49,016 nt of DNA. Source: Paracoccaceae bacterium (GTDB lineage Bacteria > Pseudomonadota > Alphaproteobacteria > Rhodobacterales > Rhodobacteraceae). The translations under genes and the position numbers were made by a program. The notes beneath the pieces are model-generated. The model made no database searches. It was not told the origin of the DNA and saw only the letters and a program-made list of their open reading frames with translations. This document shows positions 33,413 to 43,522 of this stretch, piece after piece. How positions within the stretch are numbered: position 1 is the first letter of the stretch; each line of letters begins with the position of its first letter. The stretch is taken from contig JAGWAS010000023.1 of the NCBI GenBank assembly GCA_021296235.1, positions 22,999 through 72,014 on the forward strand, read 5' to 3'.

Positions 33413-35959
33413 TCAGTAGAGTTCAAGCAGCCGTATCAGGTAGTCGAGTTCGAAATCGGGTCTTTCGGAATCTCCGGCGCGGCGGCGGATTTCCTCCCTG
33501 AGTTCTTGCGAACGGCGCCGCAACAACTCGTCGGGAACCACCAGATTCCCAGTGCCGGCTGCATCGCCGGACCGCCTCCTGCCCAACGGATCGGTCGCAC
33601 CGGATCCCGGCGGACCGCCATAGCCATTGCCCGGACCTGCAGTTTCCTGCCCGAGTGACCTTACGCCCTTGCCCAGCGCTTCGATGGCTTCAGACTGAGC
33701 TGCCAGTGCATCCTCAACTTCGTTCTGCCGGAGCCGGTCCCTTGCCCTCGTCATGGCACGCGCTGCCTTTTCGAACGCATCGACCGCATCCCGACCCGCG
33801 AGCCCCCGATCGGCAAGTTGCCGCATTTGCTGCCTCAACTCCTGCCTGAGGATCTCTTGGCGTTCTGCGATATCCCCCTCTCCGCCGGAGCCGTCGGAAC
33901 CGCTCCCCTGGCCAAAGTGACTTTGGCCTCGGCCCAGCCCGCCACTGCTGCCAACATTTCCCTCAGATGCGCCGGCACCCTCCGGCCCCTGACGCTCCTG
34001 CAGGATGCGGAATGCCTCGTCCGCCAAGCCCTGCTGGCGCTGCAGGGTTCCGCCAAATCCCTGCATCGATTGACGGAAGTTGCCATTTGCCTCCGTGTCG
34101 CCCGGGCGTGCGGCAACCATATTTTCCGTCAGGCGGCGCAATTCATCAAGCGTGCGCCCGGCTTCGTCGATTCTTCCTTCCGCAAGCAGCCGTTCAAGTT
34201 CGTCCATCAGCCGCTCAATGTCCGACATACTGATCTCTCGCGTCTCCGCAAAATCTGCCCCATCGAGTCCGGACCCGTTTGCACCCTCGGCAAGTTGTTG
34301 CGACTTCCTTGCCAACTCGGACAGGAAACGTCCAAGCGCCTGCCTGTACTCCTCCTTCAGCCGATTGATCTCCGCATCCGGCGCACCTCTTTCGATCGCT
34401 TCGGCAAGACGCTTCGCAATCTCAGCAAGGTTTTCCCTGCTTACAGCGAGATCACCCTCCTCCAATTCAAGTGCAGTGCGCCAGAGGAGTTCGGCAACCC
34501 CATCGCGTTCGTCATCATCAATGCCGTCGCTCAGCGCGGTCTCAAGCACCCTAATCGACATCTGCGTCGTCAAGTATGCCGATACATTTCCGAAGATGTC
34601 GGCTGGATCAGTAGAAATTGCGCGAATGATCTTCGCCACGCGCTCACCATTGTTCCGGTTCCAATGCAGATCGCGTCGCTGTTCGACAAGCGCCTTGGCA
34701 ACGGGATCGACCATGATTCTCCCCGGCATGGCCGGGGTCGGAATTCTCAGCGACGTAGATTGCCCGATTGCATCGGTAACCGTTGCGACGAATTCGACCG
34801 GCAATCCCGTCCAGGAATGATCCCCGAAGTCGGCCGTAAACGTGGTTTCAAGTTCCTGCCTCCGTGAACCGAACGGAAGTGGAATTCGGAAATTGTCGCT
34901 TTCGGTTTTTTCCGGTTCCGGCGCAAGGCCGTGCATTCTCTCTACCTGCGCAAGTTCCAGATCAACCACGAGGCTGGCTCCGGCGATGCCATGGTCATCG
35001 TCCATCCCAAACCGCATTGAGGTCTGGCCAAACGGTCCTGCCTCGACTTCACCAAGAATGTTGATGGCCGGGGGCCTGTCCGGAACCGCAGTGAATTCCC
35101 AACGAAAAAACTCGCCGTCCGGAGTGGTCAGTTCGAGATGCCCGTCGCGGTCCATCCTCCATTCCTGTCCGGCAACGTGGCCGTCAAACTTTGCGGAATA
35201 GGTTGACCCAAGCAAGAAACTGTCTGGCTCGCCATAAAGGCGCACCGACAACCTGCTCCCCACCGGCACCTGAAGGGAAGAATCCATCGCGGTCTCGTTG
35301 AGATAAACTCCGGGCTCGCCTGTGTACGCAGGCGGTTCCACCCAAGCGTCGAAAGCGGACAGTTGAAGATCAATCCCCGGTTCGGTCCGCATAAGGGCAT
35401 TGAATGCCGCTGGTTCGGTGTCGGTGGCTTCAGGCAAGAACAGGAAAGCGACAACGAAAGCGGTCGCGGCGATGTATCGCAGCGACCACCGGTCGGAAGC
35501 AGACAATCGAAAATCCGGTTCCGCTGATTTCGCCGTCTTGGCCGTCACCGCCATTCGGGCAAGATGCTCCTCCCAGAGCGATCGGGAAATCTCGTCATCA
35601 AGCCCCGTGGCCTGACGGTCGGCAAGCGCGGCCAACGGCCTTTCGGGGAGTTCGGCATCAATGCGCCGGATGGCGTCTGCCCGCCGAGGCAAGCGCAACC
35701 GTGCTGCGCCCCACAATGCCAACATTGCCGAAACCAATGCCGGCGCAAACCAGGCAAATGCTGCCAATTCAATTTGGGCAAGCGGAGCCGCCTTCCAAAC
35801 GAGGTATGTTGCCAGCAGTGCACACCAAGCGGGCCAGAAGCAACGAACCGACCGCTCGGCAAGCATCCCGGCAAGGGTAAGCCAAATCTGCCGCCGCAGA
35901 CCGGGAACGGCCGGGAATCTCCGAACCCTGTGTTCGGAATCTGGTTCTGTTGGCGTCAC
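33413..35959 (-). CDS. TIGR02302/DUF4175 family membrane protein
   Basis: This 848-residue protein is characteristic of alphaproteobacteria and of unknown function. Two or three membrane spans lie near the N-terminus (about 40-58, 66-86 and 158-176). A large predicted periplasmic region follows, with beta-rich segments (AWVEPPAYTGEPGVYLNE, family-typical), and then a long helical, Glu/Arg-rich part (about 480-680) and a Gly-rich low-complexity stretch (about 690-730, 790-810). The GTG at 35959 is the apparent start. It sits downstream of lysA in the conserved argH-lptM-lysA-DUF4175 order. Possibly an envelope structural protein; this is a guess. Confidence 0.85.
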   Translation of the reverse strand: MTPTEPDSEHRVRRFPAVPGLRRQIWLTLAGMLAERSVRCFWPAWCALLATYLVWKAAPLAQIELAAFAWFAPALVSAMLALWGAARLRLPRRADAIRRIDAELPERPLAALADRQATGLDDEISRSLWEEHLARMAVTAKTAKSAEPDFRLSASDRWSLRYIAATAFVVAFLFLPEATDTEPAAFNALMRTEPGIDLQLSAFDAWVEPPAYTGEPGVYLNETAMDSSLQVPVGSRLSVRLYGEPDSFLLGSTYSAKFDGHVAGQEWRMDRDGHLELTTPDGEFFRWEFTAVPDRPPAINILGEVEAGPFGQTSMRFGMDDDHGIAGASLVVDLELAQVERMHGLAPEPEKTESDNFRIPLPFGSRRQELETTFTADFGDHSWTGLPVEFVATVTDAIGQSTSLRIPTPAMPGRIMVDPVAKALVEQRRDLHWNRNNGERVAKIIRAISTDPADIFGNVSAYLTTQMSIRVLETALSDGIDDDERDGVAELLWRTALELEEGDLAVSRENLAEIAKRLAEAIERGAPDAEINRLKEEYRQALGRFLSELARKSQQLAEGANGSGLDGADFAETREISMSDIERLMDELERLLAEGRIDEAGRTLDELRRLTENMVAARPGDTEANGNFRQSMQGFGGTLQRQQGLADEAFRILQERQGPEGAGASEGNVGSSGGLGRGQSHFGQGSGSDGSGGEGDIAERQEILRQELRQQMRQLADRGLAGRDAVDAFEKAARAMTRARDRLRQNEVEDALAAQSEAIEALGKGVRSLGQETAGPGNGYGGPPGSGATDPLGRRRSGDAAGTGNLVVPDELLRRRSQELREEIRRRAGDSERPDFELDYLIRLLELY

Positions 35960-36128
35960 CTGACTAGCTCTCCCCGACCAATGGCCGGCTTCACAGCGGC
36001 TATTTCGACATGCCGTGATCGAAAATACACAAAACGGCCCAAGCGTGCCACACCGCAGTTCCGGAGCATAAAACTCCCTATCGGCACTTCATGAATTCCG
36101 GAAGCCGGATTCAAGGCCGTTGCCACCG

Positions 36129-37391
36129 TCAGAGCCAGTTTGGAATCCGATCCCTCGCGATCATTTTCCCTATGTCATTCCGTTCCCTGACTACGGCGAA
36201 CCGGTTGCCACTTACCAACACTTCGGGCACGAGCGGTCTTGAATTGTATTCCGATGCCATCGCAGAGCTGTAGGCGCCGGCCGACATGATTGCCACGAGA
36301 TCTCCCGCAGCGGGCAACTGCATTGATCTTTGCACTGCAAGGGTGTCTCCGGATTCACAAATCGGCCCGACAACATCCAAAATGGCGGATTCGGCATCCG
36401 AAGCATCGCGGACGGTCAGCACTTCATGATGAGCATCATACATTGAGGGGCGCAGGAGATCATTCATTGCGGCATCAATCACGAGAAATCGCCGGTCGTG
36501 GCCGCGCTTGAGATAGAGAATTGAAGCCAGCAGAATTCCGGCTCCTCCGACAAGCAGCCTTCCGGGCTCGATCACAATCTCACAATTGAGCTTGTCGGTC
36601 TCGCGCCCAATGAGGTCGCACCACTGCTCAATTGTGGGTGGTCCGGGCAAGTTCCGGTCATAGGCGATGCCCAGCCCGCCACCCAAATCAATCCTGTCGA
36701 TCTGAAACCCGTCGGATCGCAGGACGGCCACAAGGTCCGCCGCCTTCCTGTAGGCACGCTCCAGTGGAGCCAGCGATGTCAGTTGCGAACCAATATGAAG
36801 GTCCAGACCGGCGATGCGGATGCCGTCCATCGCCGATGCGGTTTCGTAAACGTTCCGTGCCCGCTCCAAGGGAATTCCAAACTTGTTTTCGGATTTGCCG
36901 GTGGAGATCTTCCGGTGGGTCTTTGGGTCGACGTCCGGATTGATCCTCACCGCCACCGGCGCCCTTGTCCCCATGGATAGGGCAACCTCATTGAGCAGTT
37001 CAAGTTCCGGTTCGCTTTCCACATTGAACTGCCTGACACCGGCAAGCAGGGCATCGCGCATTTCCATGCGGGTCTTGCCGACACCCGAAAATACGATTCG
37101 GTCGCCAGGGGCACCTGCCGCAAGCACTCTGGCGATCTCACCTCCGGAAACCGCGTCGAAACCCGCACCCATGCCCGCCAAGAGTTTGAGAAGCGCTTGG
37201 TTTGAATTTGCCTTCAGCGCATAGCAGATAAGGTGATCAAGGCCGGAAAGGCCCTCCGACAGCCGGCGATACTGCTCTGCGACGGCCGATGCCGAATAAA
37301 CATAGACCGGCGTGCCGACTGCAGCAGCGATGTCGGGCAACGACACATCCTCGGCATGCATGATGCCGTTGCGGTGCTGAAACTGATTCAA
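36129..37391 (-). CDS. lysA: Diaminopimelate decarboxylase
   Basis: This 420-residue fold-type III PLP enzyme makes L-lysine from meso-diaminopimelate. The PLP lysine is K60 (CYALKANSN). GGGLGI (phosphate loop), IEPGRLLVG and the C-terminal GPICESGD, with the cysteine and acidic residues that complete the partner active site, are all present. The start is a TTG at 37391 (read MNQFQHRNGIMHAEDV, typical of alphaproteobacterial LysA), with GAGG eight bases upstream. It lies 46 bases downstream of the lptM-like gene, in an operon with argH. Confidence 0.95.
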   Translation of the reverse strand: MNQFQHRNGIMHAEDVSLPDIAAAVGTPVYVYSASAVAEQYRRLSEGLSGLDHLICYALKANSNQALLKLLAGMGAGFDAVSGGEIARVLAAGAPGDRIVFSGVGKTRMEMRDALLAGVRQFNVESEPELELLNEVALSMGTRAPVAVRINPDVDPKTHRKISTGKSENKFGIPLERARNVYETASAMDGIRIAGLDLHIGSQLTSLAPLERAYRKAADLVAVLRSDGFQIDRIDLGGGLGIAYDRNLPGPPTIEQWCDLIGRETDKLNCEIVIEPGRLLVGGAGILLASILYLKRGHDRRFLVIDAAMNDLLRPSMYDAHHEVLTVRDASDAESAILDVVGPICESGDTLAVQRSMQLPAAGDLVAIMSAGAYSSAMASEYNSRPLVPEVLVSGNRFAVVRERNDIGKMIARDRIPNWL

Positions 37392-37437
37392 TCCGTATCC
37401 TCAATGCTTGACGGAAAGGCAGGCATGCCTTCACACT

Positions 37438-37569
37438 TCATTGGGTGGCAACAGCCGCACCGGAGTCCATTGCCTTCTCAGGTCCGGAATCGACAGGTGG
37501 CACCGGGTCGCCCTTTACTCCGCAAGAGGCGACAAACAAAAGGGTCAGGATAATCAATACTTGCCGCAT
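37438..37569 (-). CDS. lptM: Small LptM (YifL)-like lipoprotein
   Basis: This 43-residue lipoprotein has a hydrophobic signal and lipobox (LLFVASC). Directly after the Cys comes the GVKGDPVPP segment, which matches the CGxKGxLxxP signature of LptM. LptM in enterobacteria helps mature the LptD/LptE LPS translocon; this role is inferred here. The ATG at 37569 has GGAGGGAG about nine bases upstream and overlaps the 3' end of argH by 16 bases. The argH-lptM-lysA order is common in proteobacteria. Confidence 0.85.
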   Translation of the reverse strand: MRQVLIILTLLFVASCGVKGDPVPPVDSGPEKAMDSGAAVATQ

Positions 37570-38948
37570 CGCAGTTTCTCCCTCCAACGATCTGCCTGTT
37601 CACGAACACGAACCGGGGCAGTTCCGCCATGGCTGGTTCGGCTTTCGGCCGAGCGCCTGGCATCAAGCACCCCAGCGGCCTCTTCGGTGATGTGTTCGCT
37701 CACGGCACGCATGTCCGCAACCGAAAGGTCGGCAAGACCACAATTCCTTTCCTCGGCCAGCCTGACGAGTTGCCCGGTGGCGTGATGAGCTTCACGAAAC
37801 GGAATCCCGGCAATGCGCACCAGCCAGTCTGTCAGGTCGGTCGCCGTCGAAAACCCTTCCGATGCCGCCGACAGCAACCTTGCCGGGTCGGGTTTCAGAT
37901 CCTTGATCATTCCGGTCATGGCCGCGATCGACATTCCGAGCGTGTCCGCAGTATCGAAGACCTGCTCCTTGTCCTCCTGCAAATCCTTTGAATATGCCAA
38001 GGGCAGTGCCTTCATGACCGTCAGCAGGGCAATCAGTGAGCCATTTACCCGACCGGTCTTGGCCCTGATCAGCTCGGCGGCATCAGGATTGCGCTTCTGA
38101 GGCATGATTGAGGAACCGGTCGTGAATCGGTCGCCCAAGGTGGCGAACCTGAACCGGGTTGACGTCCACAAAACGATTTCCTCTGCAAGCCGGGAGAGGT
38201 TTGCAACGCAGATCGCGGCAGCCGAAAGATACTCCACGGCAAAATCCCTGGCACTGACCGCATCAATCGAATTTTCCATCGGTTTGTCGAAGCCAAGTTC
38301 CCTGGCCGTCGCTTCGCGATCCACGGGAAACGGGGTTCCGGCCAGAGCCGCGGCCCCGAGCGGAGACTCGTTCATTCTGGATCCGGCATCCCTGAAGCGA
38401 CCGATGTCCCGCGCAAACATTTCAACATAGGCCATCATGTGATGCCCCCAGGTTACCGGTTGGGCCGTCTGAAGGTGAGTGAACCCCGGCATGACGAAGT
38501 CGGCCCCGAATTCAGCCTGATCCAACAGTGCCGCGATAAGGCCCGTCAGATTCTCAACGGCCCTTTCGGTCTCGTCCCTGATCCAAATTCGGAAATCGGT
38601 GGCAACCTGGTCGTTTCTGCTTCTTGCGGTGTGGAGCCTGCCGGCGGGACGGCCGATGATCTCCTCCAGCCTGGCCTCCACATTCATGTGAATATCCTCA
38701 AGGGCGTCGGAAAACCGGAAGTTGCCGTTTTCAATCTCTGAAATTATCGTGAGCAGGCCTTTCTCAATCGCATCGGCATCCCTATCATTGAGGATGCCCT
38801 GACGGGCCAGCATTCTTGAATGGGCCAGGGAGCCACAGATGTCCTGCCGCCACAACCGCTTGTCGTACCGAATTGAAGCATTCATCTCTTCCATCAGCCT
38901 GTCGGGCCGATCGGCAAATCTGCCGCCCCTCATTTTGTCCGACATCAT
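37554..38948 (-). CDS. argH: Argininosuccinate lyase
   Basis: This 464-residue enzyme of the fumarase/aspartase superfamily cleaves argininosuccinate to arginine and fumarate. The signature loop [18 protein letters not shown], with its catalytic serine, is present, as are the earlier [14 protein letters not shown] and [13 protein letters not shown] regions. Three ATGs lie at the start (38948, 38945 and 38933); 38948 is the longest, with only a weak GGGA upstream. The start lies head to head with tlpA, whose best start overlaps it. Confidence 0.95.
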   Translation of the reverse strand: MMSDKMRGGRFADRPDRLMEEMNASIRYDKRLWRQDICGSLAHSRMLARQGILNDRDADAIEKGLLTIISEIENGNFRFSDALEDIHMNVEARLEEIIGRPAGRLHTARSRNDQVATDFRIWIRDETERAVENLTGLIAALLDQAEFGADFVMPGFTHLQTAQPVTWGHHMMAYVEMFARDIGRFRDAGSRMNESPLGAAALAGTPFPVDREATARELGFDKPMENSIDAVSARDFAVEYLSAAAICVANLSRLAEEIVLWTSTRFRFATLGDRFTTGSSIMPQKRNPDAAELIRAKTGRVNGSLIALLTVMKALPLAYSKDLQEDKEQVFDTADTLGMSIAAMTGMIKDLKPDPARLLSAASEGFSTATDLTDWLVRIAGIPFREAHHATGQLVRLAEERNCGLADLSVADMRAVSEHITEEAAGVLDARRSAESRTSHGGTAPVRVREQADRWREKLRCGKY

Positions 38949-39558
38949 CGTTCCCGTTCAAAAATGGTTCCGGGCCAAGGCGGCAATAGCGACCAAACTG
39001 GCCTTGGCCGCCGCTCTGTACACACTGACCGGAGCCGGTGCAATTTTGGCCGGCCCGGGCACCGTCGAACCCGAGATCCTCAATCAGGCCCGCGAAGGCG
39101 ACATGAAGCGCCTTATTGTTCACGATCAACCCCGCGAAGTCCATGAAGTCGAAATCACCGACGCATCCGGCAAGTCCGCAACGATTGGGGATTTCAGCGG
39201 CTCGGTTGTCGTGTTGAATTTCTGGGCAACCTGGTGTGCGCCCTGCATCAAGGAAATGCCGTCCCTTGATCGGCTTCAGCAATCCTTCGACCCTGCAGAT
39301 GTGGTCGTCGTGGCGGTGGCGACCGGTCGCAATTCCGTTGCGAAGGTCGAGAATTTTCTGGAGGAAAATGACATCCGGTCGTTGATGATCCTTTATGACA
39401 GGAAAACGCGACTTTCCGGAGCGATGTCAGTCATCTCAATCCCCGTAACGGTGCTCATTGACAGAAACGGCGCCGAAGTTGCCCGATTCATCGGCGACAC
39501 CACCTGGGACAGCGATGAAGCGATCAAAGTGATCAAAATTCTTGCTGAAACAAACTGA
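38935..39558 (+). CDS. tlpA: Thioredoxin-like thiol:disulfide interchange protein (TlpA family)
   Basis: This membrane-anchored periplasmic thioredoxin-fold protein keeps the CuA or cytochrome c maturation thiols reduced. A signal anchor ([20 protein letters not shown]) leads into the domain, with WCAPC as redox centre ([18 protein letters not shown]). The cis-proline region is [10 protein letters not shown]. The start is uncertain. TTG 38935 gives 207 residues with the anchor close to the N-terminus but no ribosome binding site. ATG 38839 adds 32 residues that run antisense through argH and do not look like the family. Either choice overlaps the argH 5' end. Confidence 0.85.
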   Translation: MSDIIVPVQKWFRAKAAIATKLALAAALYTLTGAGAILAGPGTVEPEILNQAREGDMKRLIVHDQPREVHEVEITDASGKSATIGDFSGSVVVLNFWATWCAPCIKEMPSLDRLQQSFDPADVVVVAVATGRNSVAKVENFLEENDIRSLMILYDRKTRLSGAMSVISIPVTVLIDRNGAEVARFIGDTTWDSDEAIKVIKILAETN

Positions 39559-40102
39559 TTGGCATTCCAATCGGATCATCATGAATACCCTTGCCCGTGA
39601 AGTGCAATTGGCGGGACCGGCCCAAATTGCACAAAGGTTGTTGGCACTGTTCAAGTCAAACGGTTGACGGGAGTTCTGAAACTCTTCTGGGTCTCGGCAA
39701 AGAACTGCATTTTCGTCGGTTGATTTTCCTGGGTCCTGCACCCTGCACATACCCGCAGCTGCGCATCTTGGGCTGGGTCCGGCGGCTGAAGCCGCAAGCC
39801 AAGTAATCCGAGATGTCCAAACACACCCGGAGCCGCAAATGCCTCACAATCATGGCGGCCACATCGGCGGCCACCACCGCTTGGCCCGAGGCATTGCAGC
39901 CGGCTCATTTCACTGTCGATTCTGCGCCGCTTTCCCAATCAAGGGCTGACTGGAAACCGCCGAGCTCGGCACGGTTCCGCCACCCGTGACTGAACGGCAG
40001 CACTTGCAAGATTTCCCAACTGCACCATATGACAACGGGATGGCGGCAAGGTAGCGAACAGCCGCTTAGCATCAGAAAATCGCCCGCAACAGGAAATCCG
40101 GA
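39559..40102. other. 544-base gap between tlpA and phaA
   Basis: No gene is recognised. Two minus-strand frames of 70-95 codons lie here without homology or start signals. A hairpin follows the tlpA stop, and short GC-rich repeats (GGCGGCCAC twice near 39862-39884) are present. Confidence 0.45.
39602..39632. terminator. Hairpin after tlpA
   Basis: Perfect 8-bp arms GTGCAATT (39602-39609) and AATTGCAC (39625-39632), with an inner GGC/GCC pairing. There is no T-run, so it may be a Rho-dependent or mRNA-stabilising structure 43 bases after the stop. Confidence 0.35.
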
Positions 40103-41278
40103 ATGACCGAAATAGTAATCGCATCTGCCGCCCGCACAGCTGTCGGCAGCTTCAATGGAGCATTTGCAAACACGGCCGCACACGAACTTGGCGCAGCTGT
40201 ACTGGAAGCCGTTGTCGAACGGGCAGGAGTGGGCAAGGAGGAAGTTTCGGAAACAATACTGGGCCAGGTTCTTCCGGCGGGCCAAGGTCAAAATCCGGCG
40301 CGCCAGGCACATGTCAATGCTGGCCTTCCGGTGGAAAGCGCCGCATGGGGAATAAATCAGGTTTGCGGCTCCGGACTGCGTGCAGTGGCAATCGGCGCGC
40401 AGCATGTGCAGCTCGGCGATGCCGAAATTGTTGCCGCCGGCGGTCAGGAAAACATGAGCCTCGCACCGCATGTGGCCCATCTCCGGCAAGGCCAAAAAAT
40501 GGGCAATGTCGAATTCATCGACTCGATGATCAAGGACGGTCTTTGGGATGCCTTCAACGGCTATCACATGGGCGTTACGGCCGAGAATGTCGCCCGGGGT
40601 TGGCAAATCGGACGCGACCAGCAGGACGAATTTGCGCTTGCGTCACAGAACAAGGCAGAGAATGCGCAGAAGGCGGGCAGGTTCAATGACGAGATTGTTC
40701 CGGTAACCGTGCGTGAAAGACGAAAAGAAAAAATCGTCGATGCCGACGAGTACATTCGTCATGGTGCCACGATTGAGAACATGCAGAAACTGCGCCCGGC
40801 CTTTGACAGGGAAGGAACGGTAACCGCCGCAAACGCTTCCGGGATCAATGACGGTGCCGCGGCGGTTCTTCTGATGTCTTCAAAGGAAGCGGAACGGCGC
40901 GGCATTGAACCGCTGGCGCGCATTGCATCCTACGCCACCGCGGGATTGGACCCGGCAGTCATGGGAATGGGCCCAGTTCATGCATCGCGCAAGGCACTCG
41001 ACAAGGCCGGCTGGCAAGCCGCCGATCTCGACCTGATCGAAGCGAATGAGGCATTTGCCGCACAGGCCTGCGCCGTCAACAAGGACATGGGCTGGGATCC
41101 CGCCATCGTCAATGTGAATGGCGGTGCGATTGCCATTGGCCATCCCATCGGTGCTTCCGGCTGCAGGATCCTCAATACGCTTCTGCACGAGATGAAGCGC
41201 CGGGACGCAAAGAAGGGTCTGGCAACCCTCTGCATCGGTGGCGGAATGGGCGTCGCAATGTGCGTTGAGCGAAACTGA
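40103..41278 (+). CDS. phaA: Acetyl-CoA acetyltransferase (beta-ketothiolase)
   Basis: This 391-residue biosynthetic thiolase condenses two acetyl-CoA to acetoacetyl-CoA for polyhydroxybutyrate or ketone metabolism. The acyl-accepting Cys88 ([10 protein letters not shown]), the His in GHPIGASG and the proton-donor Cys377 ([11 protein letters not shown]) are all in place, as is [11 protein letters not shown]. Length and C-terminus (CVERN) are typical. The ATG at 40103 has AGGA eight bases upstream. The reductase gene phaB follows 44 bases downstream; no polymerase (phaC) or phasin gene is in the window. Confidence 0.95.
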   Translation: MTEIVIASAARTAVGSFNGAFANTAAHELGAAVLEAVVERAGVGKEEVSETILGQVLPAGQGQNPARQAHVNAGLPVESAAWGINQVCGSGLRAVAIGAQHVQLGDAEIVAAGGQENMSLAPHVAHLRQGQKMGNVEFIDSMIKDGLWDAFNGYHMGVTAENVARGWQIGRDQQDEFALASQNKAENAQKAGRFNDEIVPVTVRERRKEKIVDADEYIRHGATIENMQKLRPAFDREGTVTAANASGINDGAAAVLLMSSKEAERRGIEPLARIASYATAGLDPAVMGMGPVHASRKALDKAGWQAADLDLIEANEAFAAQACAVNKDMGWDPAIVNVNGGAIAIGHPIGASGCRILNTLLHEMKRRDAKKGLATLCIGGGMGVAMCVERN

Positions 41279-41322
41279 CGCCTCAAAACAAACACAACCA
41301 AACAGAAACGGGAATTAGAGTC

Positions 41323-42045
41323 ATGGGAAGAGTGGCATTGGTAACGGGCGGCACACGGGGAATTGGTGCAGCCATATCAAAACTTTTGAAGCAGGAAGGC
41401 TTTACCGTCGCAGCCAACTATGCCGGCAATGCGGAGGCAGCGGAAGCCTTCGAAAAGGAAACTGGCATTAGGACGTTCAAATGGTCGGTCGCCGACTACC
41501 AACAATGTGCCGAGGGCGTCTCGGCCGTTCAGCAGGAATTCGGCCCGGTTGAGGTGCTTGTCAACAATGCCGGCATCACGAGGGATTCCATGTTTCACCG
41601 AATGACGCCGGACTCTTGGCGTGAAGTCATTGAGACAAACCTGAACGGCGCGTTCAACATGACACACCAGGTCTGGGCCGGAATGAGAGAAAGCGGATTT
41701 GGCCGGGTCGTCAACATATCTTCGGTGAACGGCCAAAAAGGGCAGATGGGACAGACCAACTATTCTGCGTCAAAGGCCGGTGAAATTGGATTGACGAAGG
41801 CCTTGGCTCAAGAGGGTGCGGCAAAAGGCATTACCGTGAACGCAATTTGCCCGGGCTACATCGGCACCGAAATGGTCATGGCAGTTCCGGAAAAAGTTCG
41901 GGAAGCCATTATTCGGCAAATTCCGGTGGGCAGGCTTGGCAAGTCCGAGGAAATAGCCCGTTGTGTGGCTTTCCTTTGCTCGGATGACGCCGGATTTATC
42001 ACCGGCTCAACTCTGAGTCCGAATGGCGGCCAATACATGGTCTGA
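41323..42045 (+). CDS. phaB: Acetoacetyl-CoA reductase
   Basis: This 240-residue SDR is NADPH-linked by family and reduces acetoacetyl-CoA to (R)-3-hydroxybutyryl-CoA. The TGGTRGIG loop, the NNAGITRDSMFHRM segment typical of PhaB, the catalytic Ser in NISSVNG and the YSASK motif are present. The GMGQTNYSASKAG context and the C-terminal GSTLSPNGGQYMV tail are also those of PhaB rather than FabG. It forms an operon with phaA and converges with the ydcH-like gene. Confidence 0.95.
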   Translation: MGRVALVTGGTRGIGAAISKLLKQEGFTVAANYAGNAEAAEAFEKETGIRTFKWSVADYQQCAEGVSAVQQEFGPVEVLVNNAGITRDSMFHRMTPDSWREVIETNLNGAFNMTHQVWAGMRESGFGRVVNISSVNGQKGQMGQTNYSASKAGEIGLTKALAQEGAAKGITVNAICPGYIGTEMVMAVPEKVREAIIRQIPVGRLGKSEEIARCVAFLCSDDAGFITGSTLSPNGGQYMV

Positions 42046-42189
42046 ATTCCCGGACGTGTTCAAAAATCCGAAGTGCAACAGGCTTCGGAAGAGGTGCCGG
42101 TTTCATTCACTACCGGCGAGGGCTGAATTCGTATGATTTTCCGCGCGCCGCGCTCTGCATGCGTGCGGAATTGGAATCGGTCGAGATAT

Positions 42190-42214
42190 CCGGTCGGGCC
42201 GTTTCTCCGACCGG
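42190..42214. terminator. Hairpin between convergent phaB and ydcH-like genes
   Basis: Perfect 8-bp GC-rich arms CCGGTCGG (42190-42197) and CCGACCGG (42207-42214) with a nine-base loop. It begins ten bases after the ydcH-like stop in the minus direction. No T-run is visible on either side, so efficiency is uncertain; it could serve both genes. Confidence 0.45.
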
Positions 42215-42223
42215 GTTCGGCGG

Positions 42224-42388
42224 CTACGCTGCCGACAAGCGGTGTATTTGCTCCTTCACCAAGAGCTTTTTTTTCTTCAGTTCTGTTAGGGCCAACTGAT
42301 CCGCTGATGGATTCTGTTGTTCAAGTTCAACCATTCTTGCAAGATCTTCATGCTGCTTCCGCAAATCCGCTAGCTGGTCCTTTTCCAA
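42224..42388 (-). CDS. YdcH (DUF465) family small protein
   Basis: This 54-residue coiled-coil protein reads TTG-start EKDQLADLRKQHEDLARMVE, then QQNPSADQLALTELKKKKLLVKEQIHRLSAA. The KKKKLLVKEQI segment is the hallmark of the YdcH family. The start codon is TTG at 42388, supported by AAGGAG about seven bases upstream; no ATG gives a sensible form. It is monocistronic, and its biochemical role is unknown. Confidence 0.8.
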   Translation of the reverse strand: MEKDQLADLRKQHEDLARMVELEQQNPSADQLALTELKKKKLLVKEQIHRLSAA

Positions 42389-42498
42389 AATTGCTCTCCT
42401 TGATCTGATGAGTTGAAGGTTCTCAGTTTAGGCGAGATCGCACATGCTTCAAGCAGATTTTGATGCGGTGCGAAGTAAGTGTTCAAAGGAAATTGCGG

Positions 42499-43266
42499 TC
42501 ACAGCCTGAACGGCACAGCATTTCCCCCACGCAGCAACCCTTCCGTCTCTGCAGTATAGCCACCTCCGTTCAATTCATGCAGAATCAGTGAGTCACTCTG
42601 CATTATTTTCCTTTTGCCTCCCTTGCGTGCCCGAACCAGGATTCTGTTTGCCGGCTTGCCCTTATGCGGAACGACGGGTTTCACCAAAACCGTTCCTGCG
42701 AATGCGGGCAGAGCCGATATGAATTCGTCGTGCCTGCCCGATGGCAGGATCATTGTCAGCCACCCACCTTCATCAAGAACGTCAAATGCCAATCCGACCC
42801 ATGCGGAAAGCGGCACCTGCTCTATCACCGATGCAGCACGGCCCATGTCTGCCGGAGGAACCGCAGTTCCGGCACGGTGGTAGGGCGGATTGGCACAAAC
42901 TTGGCCGAAGGACGCCGATTTGATCACACCCGGCGGATCAGCCACATCCCCGACGAGAATTTCGAGCGCAAACCCGTTGAGTCGCGCGTTTCTTTGCGCA
43001 AGTTCGGCATATTGGGGCTGCACCTCAAGACCGGTTGCATGGGCGCCGGCGACCCGCCTCAGCAGGCAAAGGGCCGCCACACCCACACCGCAACCCAATT
43101 CAAGCACTTCCTGGCCCGGTTCAGCTGGAATTGCGCCCGCAAGCAGCACCGAATCGATTCCGGCCCGAAACCCTTTGGCGGGCTGCCAAGCCCTTATGGA
43201 GCCTCCAAGGAACTCGTCGAGAGTCAGTTCCGAATCTGCGGCCTGATGTTCAATCTTCCGACACAT
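42499..43266 (-). CDS. tRNA1(Val) (adenine37-N6)-methyltransferase family protein
   Basis: This 255-residue class I SAM-dependent methyltransferase is of the TrmN6/YfiC type. The N-terminal substrate segment reads TLDEFLGGSIRAWQPAKGFRAGIDSVLLAG, typical of alphaproteobacterial members. The SAM-binding motif ELGCGVGVAALCL (about 58-70), an acidic loop (TGLEVQPQYAEL) and the NPPY catalytic motif (about 128) that marks N6-adenine methylation follow. The start is the ATG at 43266, overlapping the DUF2007 gene by 17 bases. Substrate assignment is by family. Confidence 0.8.
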   Translation of the reverse strand: MCRKIEHQAADSELTLDEFLGGSIRAWQPAKGFRAGIDSVLLAGAIPAEPGQEVLELGCGVGVAALCLLRRVAGAHATGLEVQPQYAELAQRNARLNGFALEILVGDVADPPGVIKSASFGQVCANPPYHRAGTAVPPADMGRAASVIEQVPLSAWVGLAFDVLDEGGWLTMILPSGRHDEFISALPAFAGTVLVKPVVPHKGKPANRILVRARKGGKRKIMQSDSLILHELNGGGYTAETEGLLRGGNAVPFRL

Positions 43267-43468
43267 CAATCCCGTTGTCGGTCAGCACCCTTCTGGCCCG
43301 CAGCAGGTCGGCACTGGCAACCATCATGCGCCTCGGGAAAATGCCGATTGATCCTTCGAGAACGCTCATATGGACGTCCATGACGAAACACCCTATACCT
43401 TCACCCTCCAACAACGCAGTGGCACAGGCGATCTCGGTGGGGTCGGTTGTGCGGAATAGTTCTTTCAT
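43250..43468 (-). CDS. DUF2007 family protein
   Basis: This 72-residue protein (MKELFRTTDPTEIACATALLEGEGIGCFV) has the DUF2007 layout, with the DVHMSVLEGSIGIFPRRMMVASADLLRARRVL second half. The family resembles PII-like ferredoxin folds and has no firm function. The ATG at 43468 is chosen by homology; the frame is open to 43510, but that extension overlaps the divergent polyprenyl synthase promoter. Only 54 bases separate the two start codons. Confidence 0.8.
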   Translation of the reverse strand: MKELFRTTDPTEIACATALLEGEGIGCFVMDVHMSVLEGSIGIFPRRMMVASADLLRARRVLTDNGIDVSED

Positions 43469-43522
43469 TCTGGGTTGGTAGCAACGTTCACCGGACCTTG
43501 TCGAGACCAATTATCCTTTAGA

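Noticed and set aside
39651..39938. 95-codon minus-strand frame between tlpA and phaA
   Set aside because: Arg/Cys-rich composition typical of a random frame in GC-rich DNA, with no start signal.
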